From: a virus
Length of the DNA stretch: 38,386 nucleotides
Strand: one strand, 5' to 3'
Virus record (IMG/VR): IMGVR_UViG_3300027897_000004
Coordinates: 1-38,386 of that record
Shown one piece after another: positions 7,346 through 15,448 of the stretch. The position numbers and the translations under genes were made by a program. How positions within the stretch are numbered: position 1 is the first letter of the stretch; each line of letters begins with the position of its first letter. The notes below the pieces were generated by a model, which was not told the DNA's origin, searched no databases, and saw only the letters and a program-made list of their open reading frames with translations.

Positions 7346-7684
7346 ATGAGAAAAGTTTACCTGCTAACCTCGCTGATCCTACTGCTGTTCGTCGGCAGTG
7401 TAGACGCTCAAACCGTCACCGTTCGCTACAAGTGCAACCGCCCCACCGTGGGCACTATTGCCACCCGCTTTCTGTGGTCTGTGTGCCTGGACGATAGCAA
7501 CGTATGCTCATTCAGCATATCCACACCGGACACCTTTGCCGCAATCACCTATTCTTCACGCCACCGGGCCTTTGTGCGCGTAGCGGGGCAAGATGCCGGA
7601 GGAGCCATCGGCCCCGTGTCCTGGGCTAGCTTGCCAGACGGCCCGACCGCGCCGGGAGGCTGTGGCAGACCTGTGAAGTATTGA
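7346..7684 (+). CDS. Secreted small fibronectin-III-like protein
   Basis: A 112-residue product. ATG 7346 is chosen for the AAAAGGAG 6 bases upstream and because a classic signal peptide follows immediately: Arg-Lys, a Leu-rich core (VYLLTSLILLLFVGS), then VDA before QT as the likely cleavage site. The mature part of about 90 residues has four cysteines, fitting disulphide bonds in the periplasm. A C-terminal AFVRVAGQDAGGAIGPVSWAS matches the last strands of a fibronectin type III/Ig-like fold. It is probably exported by the host Sec system. Function is unknown; superinfection exclusion, lysis accessory or envelope modification are guesses. Its stop overlaps the next tiny gene (TGATG). Confidence 0.75.
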   Translation: MRKVYLLTSLILLLFVGSVDAQTVTVRYKCNRPTVGTIATRFLWSVCLDDSNVCSFSISTPDTFAAITYSSRHRAFVRVAGQDAGGAIGPVSWASLPDGPTAPGGCGRPVKY

Positions 7685-7779
7685 TGTTTCCTGACTGGGT
7701 ACTGGCGGCCTGTTTAATAGCCCTTGCTGCTGTTGCAGGCGTGGCAGCAGTAGGGCAAGAAAGGGGGTGGTGGAAATGA
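7684..7779 (+). CDS. Tiny single-span membrane peptide (31 residues)
   Basis: ATG 7684 overlaps the previous TGA, and the frame ends at TGA 7777-7779. The peptide has an uninterrupted hydrophobic segment (WVLAACLIALAAVAGVAAV) followed by a polar GQERGWWK tail, so it would span the membrane once. The tight overlap with genes on both sides supports it. No family is recognised. It could belong to the same envelope-directed cassette as the secreted protein before it. Confidence 0.5.
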   Translation: MFPDWVLAACLIALAAVAGVAAVGQERGWWK

Positions 7780-7841
7780 AGATGGAGAGTCTGGCGCTTG
7801 TGCTGGCCGTGATCGACCTGTTCTGGTGGCTCAGGAAGTAA
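7776..7841 (+). CDS. Tiny hydrophobic peptide (21 residues)
   Basis: ATG 7776 overlaps the preceding stop (ATGA) and follows a GGGGG stretch 8 bases upstream. The frame ends at TAA 7839-7841. The peptide is short with a hydrophobic core (LALVLAVIDLFWWL) flanked by Lys/Glu and Arg-Lys. It is directly followed by the hairpin at 7855-7873. Support is limited to packing and the hydrophobic character, so it may be untranslated. Confidence 0.35.
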   Translation: MKMESLALVLAVIDLFWWLRK

Positions 7842-7854
7842 CCGGAACGGCAAC

Positions 7855-7873
7855 GGGGGGCCAACGGCCCCCC
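7855..7873 (+). terminator. GC-only hairpin between tiny membrane genes and phosphoesterase
   Basis: GGGGGGCC-AAC-GGCCCCCC is a perfect eight-pair stem with a three-base loop, followed only by ATTTCATT rather than a T run. It lies 13 bases after a stop codon and directly before the AGGAGG of the next gene. It may terminate or attenuate transcription, or protect an mRNA end. It matches two other hairpins in the window in design. Confidence 0.6.
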
Positions 7874-7892
7874 ATTTCATTAGGAGGTTCTC

Positions 7893-8663
7893 ATGCTCGC
7901 AGTCCTACTGGCCACCATTTTTCTGACCGGTGATGCTCACCTCAGCACCACCAATTCAGCCTCTGACACGGTGCTGACCCACATTGCCAACCACATCGGC
8001 ACGGAAGCGGTGATGGACTGCGGTGACGTGTCCGAACACGCCACTGAGGCCGAGTACATGCGGTTCTGGACCCTGTTCCCTGCCGGCAACTTCATTCCAG
8101 GTGAGCACGACTGGTTGGACGGATGTAGTCATTGCGCAGATCCCATCAACATAGAAATTGACAACATACACATGGTGGGCTTCGACACCAGGTTCTACAA
8201 TGACCCGGGTAAACTGGTGGACCTGGATGCAGCACTAGCCTCCGGCCAGCCTGCCCTTCCTGTACTGTTTACCCACGTCCCTTTGCTCAGTGGCAACACC
8301 AGAACGGGAGGGGACTCGCCCGCCGTTTGGGCAGCGTTGGAGCCGTTGGTCGAAGCTAACAACGTGAAGCTGGTGGTGTCGGGTCATGGTCATGCCTATG
8401 AACGTCACTATCGCAACGGGCGTAATTATGTGGTCATTGGTACTGCTGGAGCAGAACTGGACCAAGTAGGAGCTGCCCCCTACTTGGTCAAATTCATCAC
8501 TCAGCACGGATGGTTGGAGATTGAATCTGACTATCCGGAACTGATCGTCACGTTCAAGGGTGTGGATGGAGGGGTGTTGGATCAGTTCCGCACCAGCAGT
8601 ATAACAGGTATCTCTGAGGCCCCCCAGTCAACCTGGGGCCAAGTCAAAAGCCTGTACCGATGA
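7893..8663 (+). CDS. Metallophosphoesterase (purple-acid-phosphatase-like)
   Basis: A 256-residue product. ATG 7893 has AGGAGG 7 bases upstream. Calcineurin-type metal-site motifs occur in order: GDAH (D14, H16), DCGDVSEH (D45), GEHDW (E71-H72-D73), LFTHVPLL (H128) and SGHGHAYER (H165, H167), followed by YVVIGTAGA. The GHxHAYER...YVVxGTxG tail is that of purple-acid-phosphatase-like enzymes. The usual GNH(D/E) is GEHD here, so the metal/phosphate-contacting Asn is Glu, which might change or abolish activity. The first 12 residues are hydrophobic but run straight into motif 1, so they are a core strand, not a signal peptide. The substrate is unknown. Confidence 0.88.
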   Translation: MLAVLLATIFLTGDAHLSTTNSASDTVLTHIANHIGTEAVMDCGDVSEHATEAEYMRFWTLFPAGNFIPGEHDWLDGCSHCADPINIEIDNIHMVGFDTRFYNDPGKLVDLDAALASGQPALPVLFTHVPLLSGNTRTGGDSPAVWAALEPLVEANNVKLVVSGHGHAYERHYRNGRNYVVIGTAGAELDQVGAAPYLVKFITQHGWLEIESDYPELIVTFKGVDGGVLDQFRTSSITGISEAPQSTWGQVKSLYR

Positions 8664-8672
8664 AACGAACGA

Positions 8673-8689
8673 GGGGCCAAACTGGCCCC
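8673..8689 (+). terminator. Shared hairpin between converging operons
   Basis: GGGGCC-AAACT-GGCCCC forms a six-pair stem in the 47-base gap between the + strand phosphoesterase stop (8663) and the stop of the last - strand gene (8711). Being symmetrical, it can serve transcripts arriving from both sides. A U-rich tail is missing on both strands, so it may be a pause or 3'-end stabilising structure as much as a classic intrinsic terminator. Confidence 0.6.
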
Positions 8690-8710
8690 CCGCCTCCAAC
8701 GCAGCACGAA

Positions 8711-8947
8711 CTACGTCGGGTTGATCGGATTGATCCGCTTGTTGCCGAACAGATCCGTAGCCCCGCTGATGATGTGGAGCACGGAAGCGTCGGTGTCCGT
8801 AGCCAGCTCCGCCTGGGCACTCTGGAGCGCCGTGACCAGGCCCAGGAAGGCGGGCAAGTCGGCCATGGTGACACCCTCGTCGGTGACGGCTTCGACCAGG
8901 TTGACCAGGGCCACGCCCACCGCCTTGCACTTGTTCGAATCGTACAT
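8711..8947 (-). CDS. Small hypothetical protein, last gene of the late operon
   Basis: A 78-residue product. The ATG has GAAAGGGG about 7 bases upstream. It is predicted as two or three amphipathic helices (AVGVALVNLVEAVTDEGV; LPAFLGLVTALQSAQAELA) with a polar C-terminus ending in NPINPT. It follows the endolysin and precedes the shared hairpin at 8673-8689. No membrane span or known domain is recognised. Its position at the end of the lysis cluster does not define its role. Confidence 0.7.
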   Translation of the reverse strand: MYDSNKCKAVGVALVNLVEAVTDEGVTMADLPAFLGLVTALQSAQAELATDTDASVLHIISGATDLFGNKRINPINPT

Positions 8948-8960
8948 GATGTTACCCCTT

Positions 8961-9356
8961 TCAAGACATCAGTTCAAAATGAGGCAGATCATTGAGGCCC
9001 TTCTCATCCCGCACCTCAGTGTCACTGTCCCAATCACCGCCCCATCTTACCTTGAGACCCAGGCCCAAGGCAACCCCTTTCACCAGGCCCGCAAAGTAGT
9101 GGAACCGCTCCCGGTCCTCCCACACCACCGGATAGGGTACCACATCCACCGCCGTTGAGGGCGAATGATTGTGCTCGCTCCGGGGCCAAGGCAACTTGCT
9201 TTTGCCATCATGGTAGGCCTGGTCCTGTTCCTGTTGACCCCGGTGGCCACACAACACGCGGCAGTCGAAGTGCTTGATGACCTCGTTGAATAGCTGCTGA
9301 AGCCGGGGGTCAGCCGTCGCCAGCCTCACCTTGCTGTACTCGCTGAATACGGGCAT
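8961..9356 (-). CDS. Endolysin, M15-type L,D-/D,D-peptidase
   Basis: A 131-residue product. AAGGG about 9 bases before the ATG supports the start. It shows the phage M15/VanY-like pattern: RSEHNHSPSTAVDVVPYP (metal ligands H62 or H64, and D71), a WGGDWD segment, and a C-terminal LPHFEL (H126). Such enzymes cut the peptide part of peptidoglycan at lysis, often the L-Ala-D-Glu bond. There is no signal peptide or cell-wall-binding domain, as expected for an endolysin of a phage of Gram-negative hosts that relies on a holin. It overlaps the preceding membrane-protein gene by 47 bases. Confidence 0.9.
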   Translation of the reverse strand: MPVFSEYSKVRLATADPRLQQLFNEVIKHFDCRVLCGHRGQQEQDQAYHDGKSKLPWPRSEHNHSPSTAVDVVPYPVVWEDRERFHYFAGLVKGVALGLGLKVRWGGDWDSDTEVRDEKGLNDLPHFELMS

Positions 9357-9708
9357 GAACTAGATCCCTTCGCAGCCCCTTGATTTCGTCAACCATGGTC
9401 TGCATAAGTGAAAGCGATTGCTTGGAAAGCTCCATGAAGTCGCGGACCTCATCACGTCCCTTCCAAACGCAATTGAACTGTCCAGCGTCTATACTTTCCT
9501 TCATTTCCAGCAGCATACCATGAGCCTCCAACACATGAGCGAAATGCTGGGGATCAATTTGACAGGCCAGGGGACTCATCAAGGGTATGCCATCGTAGGA
9601 GGTGAGTTTCTTGGCTGTCAACTGAATACGGATGATGTCCAGACCCTTCCACAAGAGGATCAGAGCAATCCCTACCACGCCAAGGTCGAGAATTTCTTTG
9701 CCCGGCAC
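9310..9708 (-). CDS. Membrane-anchored coiled-coil protein, holin or spanin candidate
   Basis: A 132-residue product. One N-terminal membrane span (LGVVGIALILLWKGLDII) after a short acidic start is followed by a long, mostly helical, charged region (HFAHVLEAHGMLLEMKESI; VRDFMELSKQSLSLMQTMVDEIKGLRRDLV), typical of coiled coils. A single-span protein next to the endolysin, overlapping it by 47 bases, is expected to take part in lysis as a holin or inner-membrane spanin. No lipobox partner for a two-component spanin was found nearby, so the assignment stays open. Confidence 0.6.
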   Translation of the reverse strand: MPGKEILDLGVVGIALILLWKGLDIIRIQLTAKKLTSYDGIPLMSPLACQIDPQHFAHVLEAHGMLLEMKESIDAGQFNCVWKGRDEVRDFMELSKQSLSLMQTMVDEIKGLRRDLVHARIQRVQQGEAGDG

Positions 9709-9717
9709 GTTGTCTCC

Positions 9718-10062
9718 TTACAGGGAATGACCTTTGATCTGAATTGTGTTCTGGGTCGGCTGCTTAATGGACTGGTGCAGCGCCGTGCTCATACCTGCCA
9801 TCAGCGCACCAGTCTGGAGCGCAGGAAGGATCGCGCCAGACCAATCGCCAGTGGTGCGGACGTTCTGGGCATAGCTGAGGGCGCTGCTGATCCCCAGGTT
9901 GAGGTACGGAATGGCCTTATTGCTGATCGGTGTCCCGTGTTTGATGATGAGCCCGGCAATGACATATGCAACTGTACCGGGTTTGGCCACCACAATGACG
10001 ACCGGGGCCAGCACCTTGACCGCTGAGTACAGGCCCTTGCCCAATTTCTTGAAGAAGCTCAT
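9718..10062 (-). CDS. Small membrane-associated protein, possible holin
   Basis: A 114-residue product with a basic N-terminus (MSFFKKLGKG). Two hydrophobic stretches follow (AVKVLAPVVIVVA; GTVAYVIAGLIIK), and a third moderately hydrophobic stretch lies near residues 77-92 (AILPALQTGALMAGM). It sits between the tail tip gene and the lysis genes, which fits a holin but also a small virion protein. No diagnostic motif is visible, so this gene and its downstream neighbour are competing holin candidates. Confidence 0.55.
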   Translation of the reverse strand: MSFFKKLGKGLYSAVKVLAPVVIVVAKPGTVAYVIAGLIIKHGTPISNKAIPYLNLGISSALSYAQNVRTTGDWSGAILPALQTGALMAGMSTALHQSIKQPTQNTIQIKGHSL

Positions 10063-10071
10063 GACCCTCCC

Positions 10072-12942
10072 TTAATGAAGCAGTACCCCATAGCCAACCT
10101 CTGTAGGCCCGGCAATATCAAAGAACTGATCTGCCGCCGGAACGACGCTGAATCGGAGCTGGACCACATCGTTGGCCGTCAGCGACAGGTTGCCGGTAGT
10201 GGCAGCTGCCCCAATCAACGTAGTCCAGCCACCGGAGTTGACGTTGCTCTCCACAATGCCAGACGAGGGCAACGCATAGTGGATGTCAAAGGCATATGTG
10301 CCTGTTTCCCCGAAAGTCACCCCAGTGCTGCCCGCAGCTGCAAACGCACCAAAGATCAAATCGGCCCCTTGCAGGGCTGAGGTCAACGTAAAGTCATGCA
10401 GCATCTTCACGGGATTGGTGTACTCCACCGCGTCCACGGTATGCCTGGCGGTGACCTGGAGTTGGGCCGTGGCCGGGATCTGAACACCTGCGCCCAACGC
10501 CTTGATCACGCTGTTGCGCGTGAGGTAGGCTTCAGGATGGGCAATGGCCGCAGGGAAACCTGCCAACACCATCACATGGGTGACCACGTCTGTAGTTTCT
10601 CCATCCACCAGCAATACAAAATCAAATTCAGGACCATCATCTAGGTACTCACTGCTTAGGTACATGTCCACGTGAACATTATCGATGTGCCAATCGCGCG
10701 GGGTGGCCTGGGCGTAGATTCCCCTGTTGTTGTCCCCCGAGCCGTGGCCTGCGTGGCTGGTGTCCAGTGACGCAGTGGTCGGGGCGTATGTGGTTTCCTC
10801 AAATACCGGATCACGCGGAGCCAAGGGCACCTTGGCAATGTTCTGGATTGTGGTCTCAGTTGTGGGTGGGAGCGACACCAAGTAGACACCCAATCGGTTT
10901 TTACTGTAAAGTTTGGTATCTACCTCGTCATCCCCTACCGGCAATGTGAATCCGGACAGATTACCCCCTGATTGGCCCAAAAGCCAAATCCGCGTGCCGG
11001 CGGCATGGGCCTTGGGAGCTGTATGGAACAGTCCACGATACACATTGACAAGAGAAACGTGCGCGGTGGACCACCTAAGCTCCTCATACCCTATGAACTC
11101 ACCGTCAATGTACGCAATGGTGCCAAATTCCTCAACTTCAGTGGGACCGCCGCGCAGATCCAAACCACTTAAATCATCGGGATCGTTGTGAGTGACAAAA
11201 ATGGAGGTGGTTGCTGGCCGGACAGCTGTGGCGTAATACGCGGGTAAGTCGTCCTCAAGTGATCCCGCTAAGACAAAAGCGGTAATCTGCTGCTCGTCTT
11301 CGGTAAAGTCTCCGGTCAGGGGGCGACTGGAGCCGGTGCGATAGTAGGGGGCCAACAATGTAGTACCGCCCCCGGGGTTACGCGCACCCTGCCAAATTCT
11401 GACCGGCAAGGTGTTTCGCCAGGTGTCCTGAGCCACAAGTTGACGCGGAGCTTCAAATATCAAGATATTTTCAGCAGTCAGCACACCAGGGGTGCCCGTG
11501 GGATCTGTCCAACCGGAAGTCGGAGGATCCCCAAAAGAACCGGCAGTTACTGAGAATACATCCTCCACACAGCTAATACGGATTTGCCCCTGTCCCAATT
11601 GCCCGTAGTCTACCCGGGTCACCCGCATGATCATGTTCTCAACGCCCAGGCGCTCATGAGTAAACTTGAAGGCACTACCGGGAATAAGTTGATACATTGT
11701 CCGATTGACCACTATCTCTGCTTTGGCCAATGGGTAGCTGAGTGTGCGCAGGTCTCTCCACGCTAGGCGATTGGCTAGAGGGGCATCCTTAACCCCGGGG
11801 TAAACCACCTCAGCACTGACGGCTCCACCCTGAATGGTATAGTTGGCCATGTCCTGAGCCATGGCGTAGGCTTCACGAAAGTTGTCTGACCGCATCTGGA
11901 ATTTGAGATTAACCTGGTTGGTGGTTTCTTCCCAAGTGGCCCGGGAGTAGTGGGTCAGCTCAACAATATTGGAACTATCCACCAGCTGCAAATCAGCCTC
12001 ATCGTAGTCAAACCTATCCAGCACCACTTTCCATTGACCTAGAAATTTATCGAAGTAGAATAGACCATCAATTTGCCGCTCAATCTCCTTCAGCAGTTCA
12101 ACCGCTTCCATTTCTCTATCCAGCACCAAGGAAAACCCGTTACCCTCATCGTGCAACGTGACAGCAGCTTCCTGGAAGTTCACCGTGTCCACCAATGAGG
12201 TGGAGATGTGAAGCCCCCAGTCAGAATCAGTCAGAATCTCGTAAGCCACGTTCATGGGATTGGCGTCATACAGGTTTACCCGTTCCGCCCCCGGGTGATA
12301 GGCAGCCAAACCTAGGCCATCAGGAATGCGCTCCACAATGAAGGAGATAGGGGGAATCGAGGTTGAAGTGCCTACATAGCCTCCTTCAAACACGTACTGG
12401 CATGTTCCGCGGAAGGCAGGAATATTCGCTCCCAGCTGAGATTGCAGATACACATTTTGGGCGTCCGTGGCCGCACCACTGTAGAAGTACCCCGCGCCCT
12501 CGATACCGCCTTGCCCCAAGTCTTCTCCACCGAAGGCCTCCGGAGCCACTATATTAAACACCCCAGTACCTACCCGGCCCAGGGTAACCAACCGATCGTT
12601 GAGCTTGATGCCAATCAGCTCATCTACAACTCCCCGGCACAGGGCAAAATGCATACCCACATAATATTTGTAACCGACCACTACCCTCTGGGAGCTGAAA
12701 ATACCTGTCTTTTGACTTTGCCTACGGGCTTGCTGAATAAAACCGCCAAACCACACCACGTTGGGACCCTTGATTTCAACCCGGCCCCAAATCAGCGGCA
12801 CAACCCGACCCTCAGTGGCCGTGGGGAAGTTGAAGTCACCTAGACCCGCCGGTCGGGCATTCTCCAGCTTGGGCTTGGGTCGGATGATCTCAATCATCAC
12901 AAAAATGGCAACCCACAAATACCATGCCAGATGAAGAACCAT
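10072..12942 (-). CDS. Large tail tip / host-contact protein (J-like)
   Basis: A 956-residue product, last of the tail genes. The N-terminus has a hydrophobic segment (LAWYLWVAIFVMIEII) followed by RPKPKLENARPAGLGDFNFPTATEGRVVPLIWGRV, a block I recognise from large tail tip proteins of lambdoid-like siphoviruses lacking a classical J name. The middle contains hub-like regions and the C-terminal third is beta-rich (EFDFVLLVDGETTDVV; STGVTFGETGTYAFDI), fitting host-surface contact. Its start overlaps the DUF2163-like gene stop. In this order (DUF2163-like, then tip protein) it is probably the central tip fibre and receptor-binding candidate. The N-terminal hydrophobic segment is odd for a virion protein but seems typical of this group. 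Confidence 0.8.
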   Translation of the reverse strand: MVLHLAWYLWVAIFVMIEIIRPKPKLENARPAGLGDFNFPTATEGRVVPLIWGRVEIKGPNVVWFGGFIQQARRQSQKTGIFSSQRVVVGYKYYVGMHFALCRGVVDELIGIKLNDRLVTLGRVGTGVFNIVAPEAFGGEDLGQGGIEGAGYFYSGAATDAQNVYLQSQLGANIPAFRGTCQYVFEGGYVGTSTSIPPISFIVERIPDGLGLAAYHPGAERVNLYDANPMNVAYEILTDSDWGLHISTSLVDTVNFQEAAVTLHDEGNGFSLVLDREMEAVELLKEIERQIDGLFYFDKFLGQWKVVLDRFDYDEADLQLVDSSNIVELTHYSRATWEETTNQVNLKFQMRSDNFREAYAMAQDMANYTIQGGAVSAEVVYPGVKDAPLANRLAWRDLRTLSYPLAKAEIVVNRTMYQLIPGSAFKFTHERLGVENMIMRVTRVDYGQLGQGQIRISCVEDVFSVTAGSFGDPPTSGWTDPTGTPGVLTAENILIFEAPRQLVAQDTWRNTLPVRIWQGARNPGGGTTLLAPYYRTGSSRPLTGDFTEDEQQITAFVLAGSLEDDLPAYYATAVRPATTSIFVTHNDPDDLSGLDLRGGPTEVEEFGTIAYIDGEFIGYEELRWSTAHVSLVNVYRGLFHTAPKAHAAGTRIWLLGQSGGNLSGFTLPVGDDEVDTKLYSKNRLGVYLVSLPPTTETTIQNIAKVPLAPRDPVFEETTYAPTTASLDTSHAGHGSGDNNRGIYAQATPRDWHIDNVHVDMYLSSEYLDDGPEFDFVLLVDGETTDVVTHVMVLAGFPAAIAHPEAYLTRNSVIKALGAGVQIPATAQLQVTARHTVDAVEYTNPVKMLHDFTLTSALQGADLIFGAFAAAGSTGVTFGETGTYAFDIHYALPSSGIVESNVNSGGWTTLIGAAATTGNLSLTANDVVQLRFSVVPAADQFFDIAGPTEVGYGVLLH

Positions 12943-13748
12943 CAGTCGATTCCTGACTCAAACGGGTTACGGCCCGGCACATAGGGAAATCCCCCAAACC
13001 GGATCACATTGTTGAATTTGCCGTAGCAAGTAGCAATAAGGTGGTCACAGCCAGCATATACTATTACTGCTTGTCCCAGTACATTGGCGGAAAAGTCCAC
13101 CAATAGTGTGAGCACGTCTCCGCTTTGGGCCACCACCATTCGGTAATCATTGGTTGTGGCGACGTAACCTCCCAAAGCCCAGGACGCGCCGTTGGCGGAC
13201 ACCCCGGGGACAGTGACCTGACGAGGGGCCAGGGCCGTTACTGTACCATCAAACTTGAAGCTGTCCTTGTTCAAGCCGCAATTAGCATCAAACAGGGAAT
13301 GGTTGCACATACCCTGGTATTTGTAACGGGGTATTGAGCGACTGGAGGCCGATTCTGATGTACGGCACTGAAGTGTACATATAGTGGCATTTTCTTTGTA
13401 AGCCGCGCCAGTAACCCGACCGCTCCAATAGGACACGCCCTCCTGGTCAGTGTCATCCCGGTGCACCCGAAGAATCTCCAGGGCCATTTCCTCACCTGGC
13501 ACTATACCAACAAAGCGGGCCGCCACCTCATCGGTAATGGGCAACGTAACCTCTAACTGCTGTTGACGTTCCTCTGCGGACTGGGAAGGAGCACTACGTG
13601 AAATCAGGCAGGGATAAAAAACCTGAGCCCCGTAAGTGTATTCATCTTCCGCCGAGGTGTAGCGGTACACCGTGGTTCCCAATGTGAAGCGGTACAGCTC
13701 CACAGGTCTACCGGTCACAAGAGAAGTTTCATGCTCATCGTAAGTCAT
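12942..13748 (-). CDS. DUF2163/BR0599-like tail assembly protein
   Basis: A 268-residue product. The N-terminal domain (VELYRFTLGTTVYRYTSAEDEYTYGAQVFYP; RQQQLEVTLPITDEVAARFVG) and the middle (YWSGRVTGAAYKENATICTLQCRTSE) match the pattern of the DUF2163/phage BR0599 family found beside tail tip genes. The C-terminal part carries Cys residues (CNHSLFDANCG). Those families attach at the distal tail, possibly linking the tail tube to the tip hub. It overlaps its neighbours by one to four bases on both sides, indicating coupled translation. Confidence 0.82.
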   Translation of the reverse strand: MTYDEHETSLVTGRPVELYRFTLGTTVYRYTSAEDEYTYGAQVFYPCLISRSAPSQSAEERQQQLEVTLPITDEVAARFVGIVPGEEMALEILRVHRDDTDQEGVSYWSGRVTGAAYKENATICTLQCRTSESASSRSIPRYKYQGMCNHSLFDANCGLNKDSFKFDGTVTALAPRQVTVPGVSANGASWALGGYVATTNDYRMVVAQSGDVLTLLVDFSANVLGQAVIVYAGCDHLIATCYGKFNNVIRFGGFPYVPGRNPFESGID

Positions 13749-15448
13749 GTTTGCACCGCAGCCACAGCCATTTCTACTGAAGCCTCTCCAGGATACCGAT
13801 GCAGTAAGGTTACTCTGTCATCAGCAATTCGGCAAAGCCTTAAAAAGCTCACGCACTGGATGCTGGTTGCGGGTATATCCGAGGCCCAGGCGGTATCCAC
13901 GGTCAACCGTTCTGTGGTATCATCGACCACCTCACTGCTTACCACCTCACGAATCAAAACCGTGCCGTTGGTTAGCAGTATCCAAAATGAGGTGTTGGGC
14001 TCCAACTGACGCACTAGACTGGTGTACCCAATGTTCTCAATGTCCATGAGCACAGAGCCAGTGGTTAAGGTTTGCGTGATGATCAAGTCTGGGTAGAAGG
14101 TAGGCAAATAGAAACCCACCTGAGAACCGCGTAGAGCGTGGATCAACTGTCGAACTGTCCATAAGGCCTGAGGGGTGCGGCACTCAAATCGTTTCACAGT
14201 AGTGTAGTGTGCGCCTTCCCAGTCAGAACTCTGCCGAATGGACCCTGTGCTATTATCCAATCTGAGCAGCAGTCTTACCGGATTGTCCTCTAGTGTACCA
14301 TCTATGGTGTTGGGGTCATCTAGCACTACAAGACCATTGTGAAGGTCAAAGGTTGACACCTCAGCGAGATTTGCCTCATTGTCCGTGATCTGAAACTTGA
14401 TGGCAACCTCGTCCAAGTTCATGGGGTGGCGGTTCACCCCTACGGATTCCTGAGTCAGCGCCAAACGCAAAGGCATCACTAGGGCTGTGTCCGCATCGTA
14501 GGAATGAAGCAGAGCTGATGAGAAGGTGAGGGACGAGTCCGTCATGGACTCAATTTCCTGGGCATCAAAGGTGTCCTCATCCGCCCACACCATGGCCAAA
14601 CCATTAACCCGGAAGTCAGCCCACCGGGTATCCAGGTAGATGGTAAAGGCCCCAACTGGGGCATCAGAGGTAAGCTGCTTTGACTCAAACCAAACCGGCA
14701 CGCCAAACGTGCCTGACTGGAAACCGAATACTAGACTGTGGAAGTAACGCCGTTGCGCCCCCTCCAATTTGAGGGTAAAGTCAAACGTCTGACGGGGGTG
14801 TTTGCGCACGCTTATCCGCTGTTCTGAGCCGTCCAGGGATTGAAGTACGTCCGTCAAAAAGTCCAAGGTTTCTCGTATTGGGGCTTCCGGCTCAAACGCA
14901 AACATCACCACACGAGTACCGGTGAGGGTGACTTGGAAAAAGTCCGTGTCCAAGGTGAAATCAAGTGTGCCGTTGATGTTGGGAGGACCATCCGTGAGCA
15001 CTTGGACTTGGACGACAAGGCCAACTTGGGGGGCAATGGCCCAGGGCAGGCTGGGCAGATCTCGGAAGGATACCCCCACGCCAGCATTGTTGGTGGCGTC
15101 TGTGAGACTACGGGCTGAATCTCTGAATGAGTTGTATATCTCAATTTCAGTGATCACCGTGGTAACAATATTGCCCAACACCACAGTTGTGGGAAACACT
15201 ATCACCCGTTCAAACCAGAATTGGGAGGGGCCTTCTGACCGGGCACCCACCCAATCAACAGCGGGAAACGCGGGTACCAAACTCAGGCCAGTGGACTCCC
15301 AAGATCCCCCAGAAACCACGGGTAACACCACAAGGGAAAAAACTTGAGGTGGCAATTCAAGATCGGTGGACACCCCTGGCACTAGGTAACGGTCACCCTC
15401 TACCTGGCTGCCAAATGCTCGCTGAAGAGATCCAACCCAGTCCGCCAT
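13745..15448 (-). CDS. Distal tail structural protein
   Basis: A 567-residue product between the paralogous tail proteins and the DUF2163-like gene. It is beta-rich throughout with no catalytic motif. Its start ATG overlaps the preceding stop by one base and its end overlaps the next start by four. Similar-sized proteins at this position in siphovirus tail clusters form the distal tail or hub region. I recognise the genomic position better than the sequence, so the call rests mainly on context. Confidence 0.7.
   Translation of the reverse strand: MADWVGSLQRAFGSQVEGDRYLVPGVSTDLELPPQVFSLVVLPVVSGGSWESTGLSLVPAFPAVDWVGARSEGPSQFWFERVIVFPTTVVLGNIVTTVITEIEIYNSFRDSARSLTDATNNAGVGVSFRDLPSLPWAIAPQVGLVVQVQVLTDGPPNINGTLDFTLDTDFFQVTLTGTRVVMFAFEPEAPIRETLDFLTDVLQSLDGSEQRISVRKHPRQTFDFTLKLEGAQRRYFHSLVFGFQSGTFGVPVWFESKQLTSDAPVGAFTIYLDTRWADFRVNGLAMVWADEDTFDAQEIESMTDSSLTFSSALLHSYDADTALVMPLRLALTQESVGVNRHPMNLDEVAIKFQITDNEANLAEVSTFDLHNGLVVLDDPNTIDGTLEDNPVRLLLRLDNSTGSIRQSSDWEGAHYTTVKRFECRTPQALWTVRQLIHALRGSQVGFYLPTFYPDLIITQTLTTGSVLMDIENIGYTSLVRQLEPNTSFWILLTNGTVLIREVVSSEVVDDTTERLTVDTAWASDIPATSIQCVSFLRLCRIADDRVTLLHRYPGEASVEMAVAAVQT

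Noticed and set aside
7893-7930. Signal peptide on the phosphoesterase
   Set aside because: The hydrophobic first 12 residues lead directly into the first metal-binding motif at D14, so they form the first core strand of the enzyme.
8628-8964. Two alternative - strand frames (about 100 residues) over the 78-residue last late gene
   Set aside because: Their translations are Arg/Trp/Gly-rich with no pattern, they would run across the shared hairpin, and only the 78-residue frame has a well-placed ribosome binding site.
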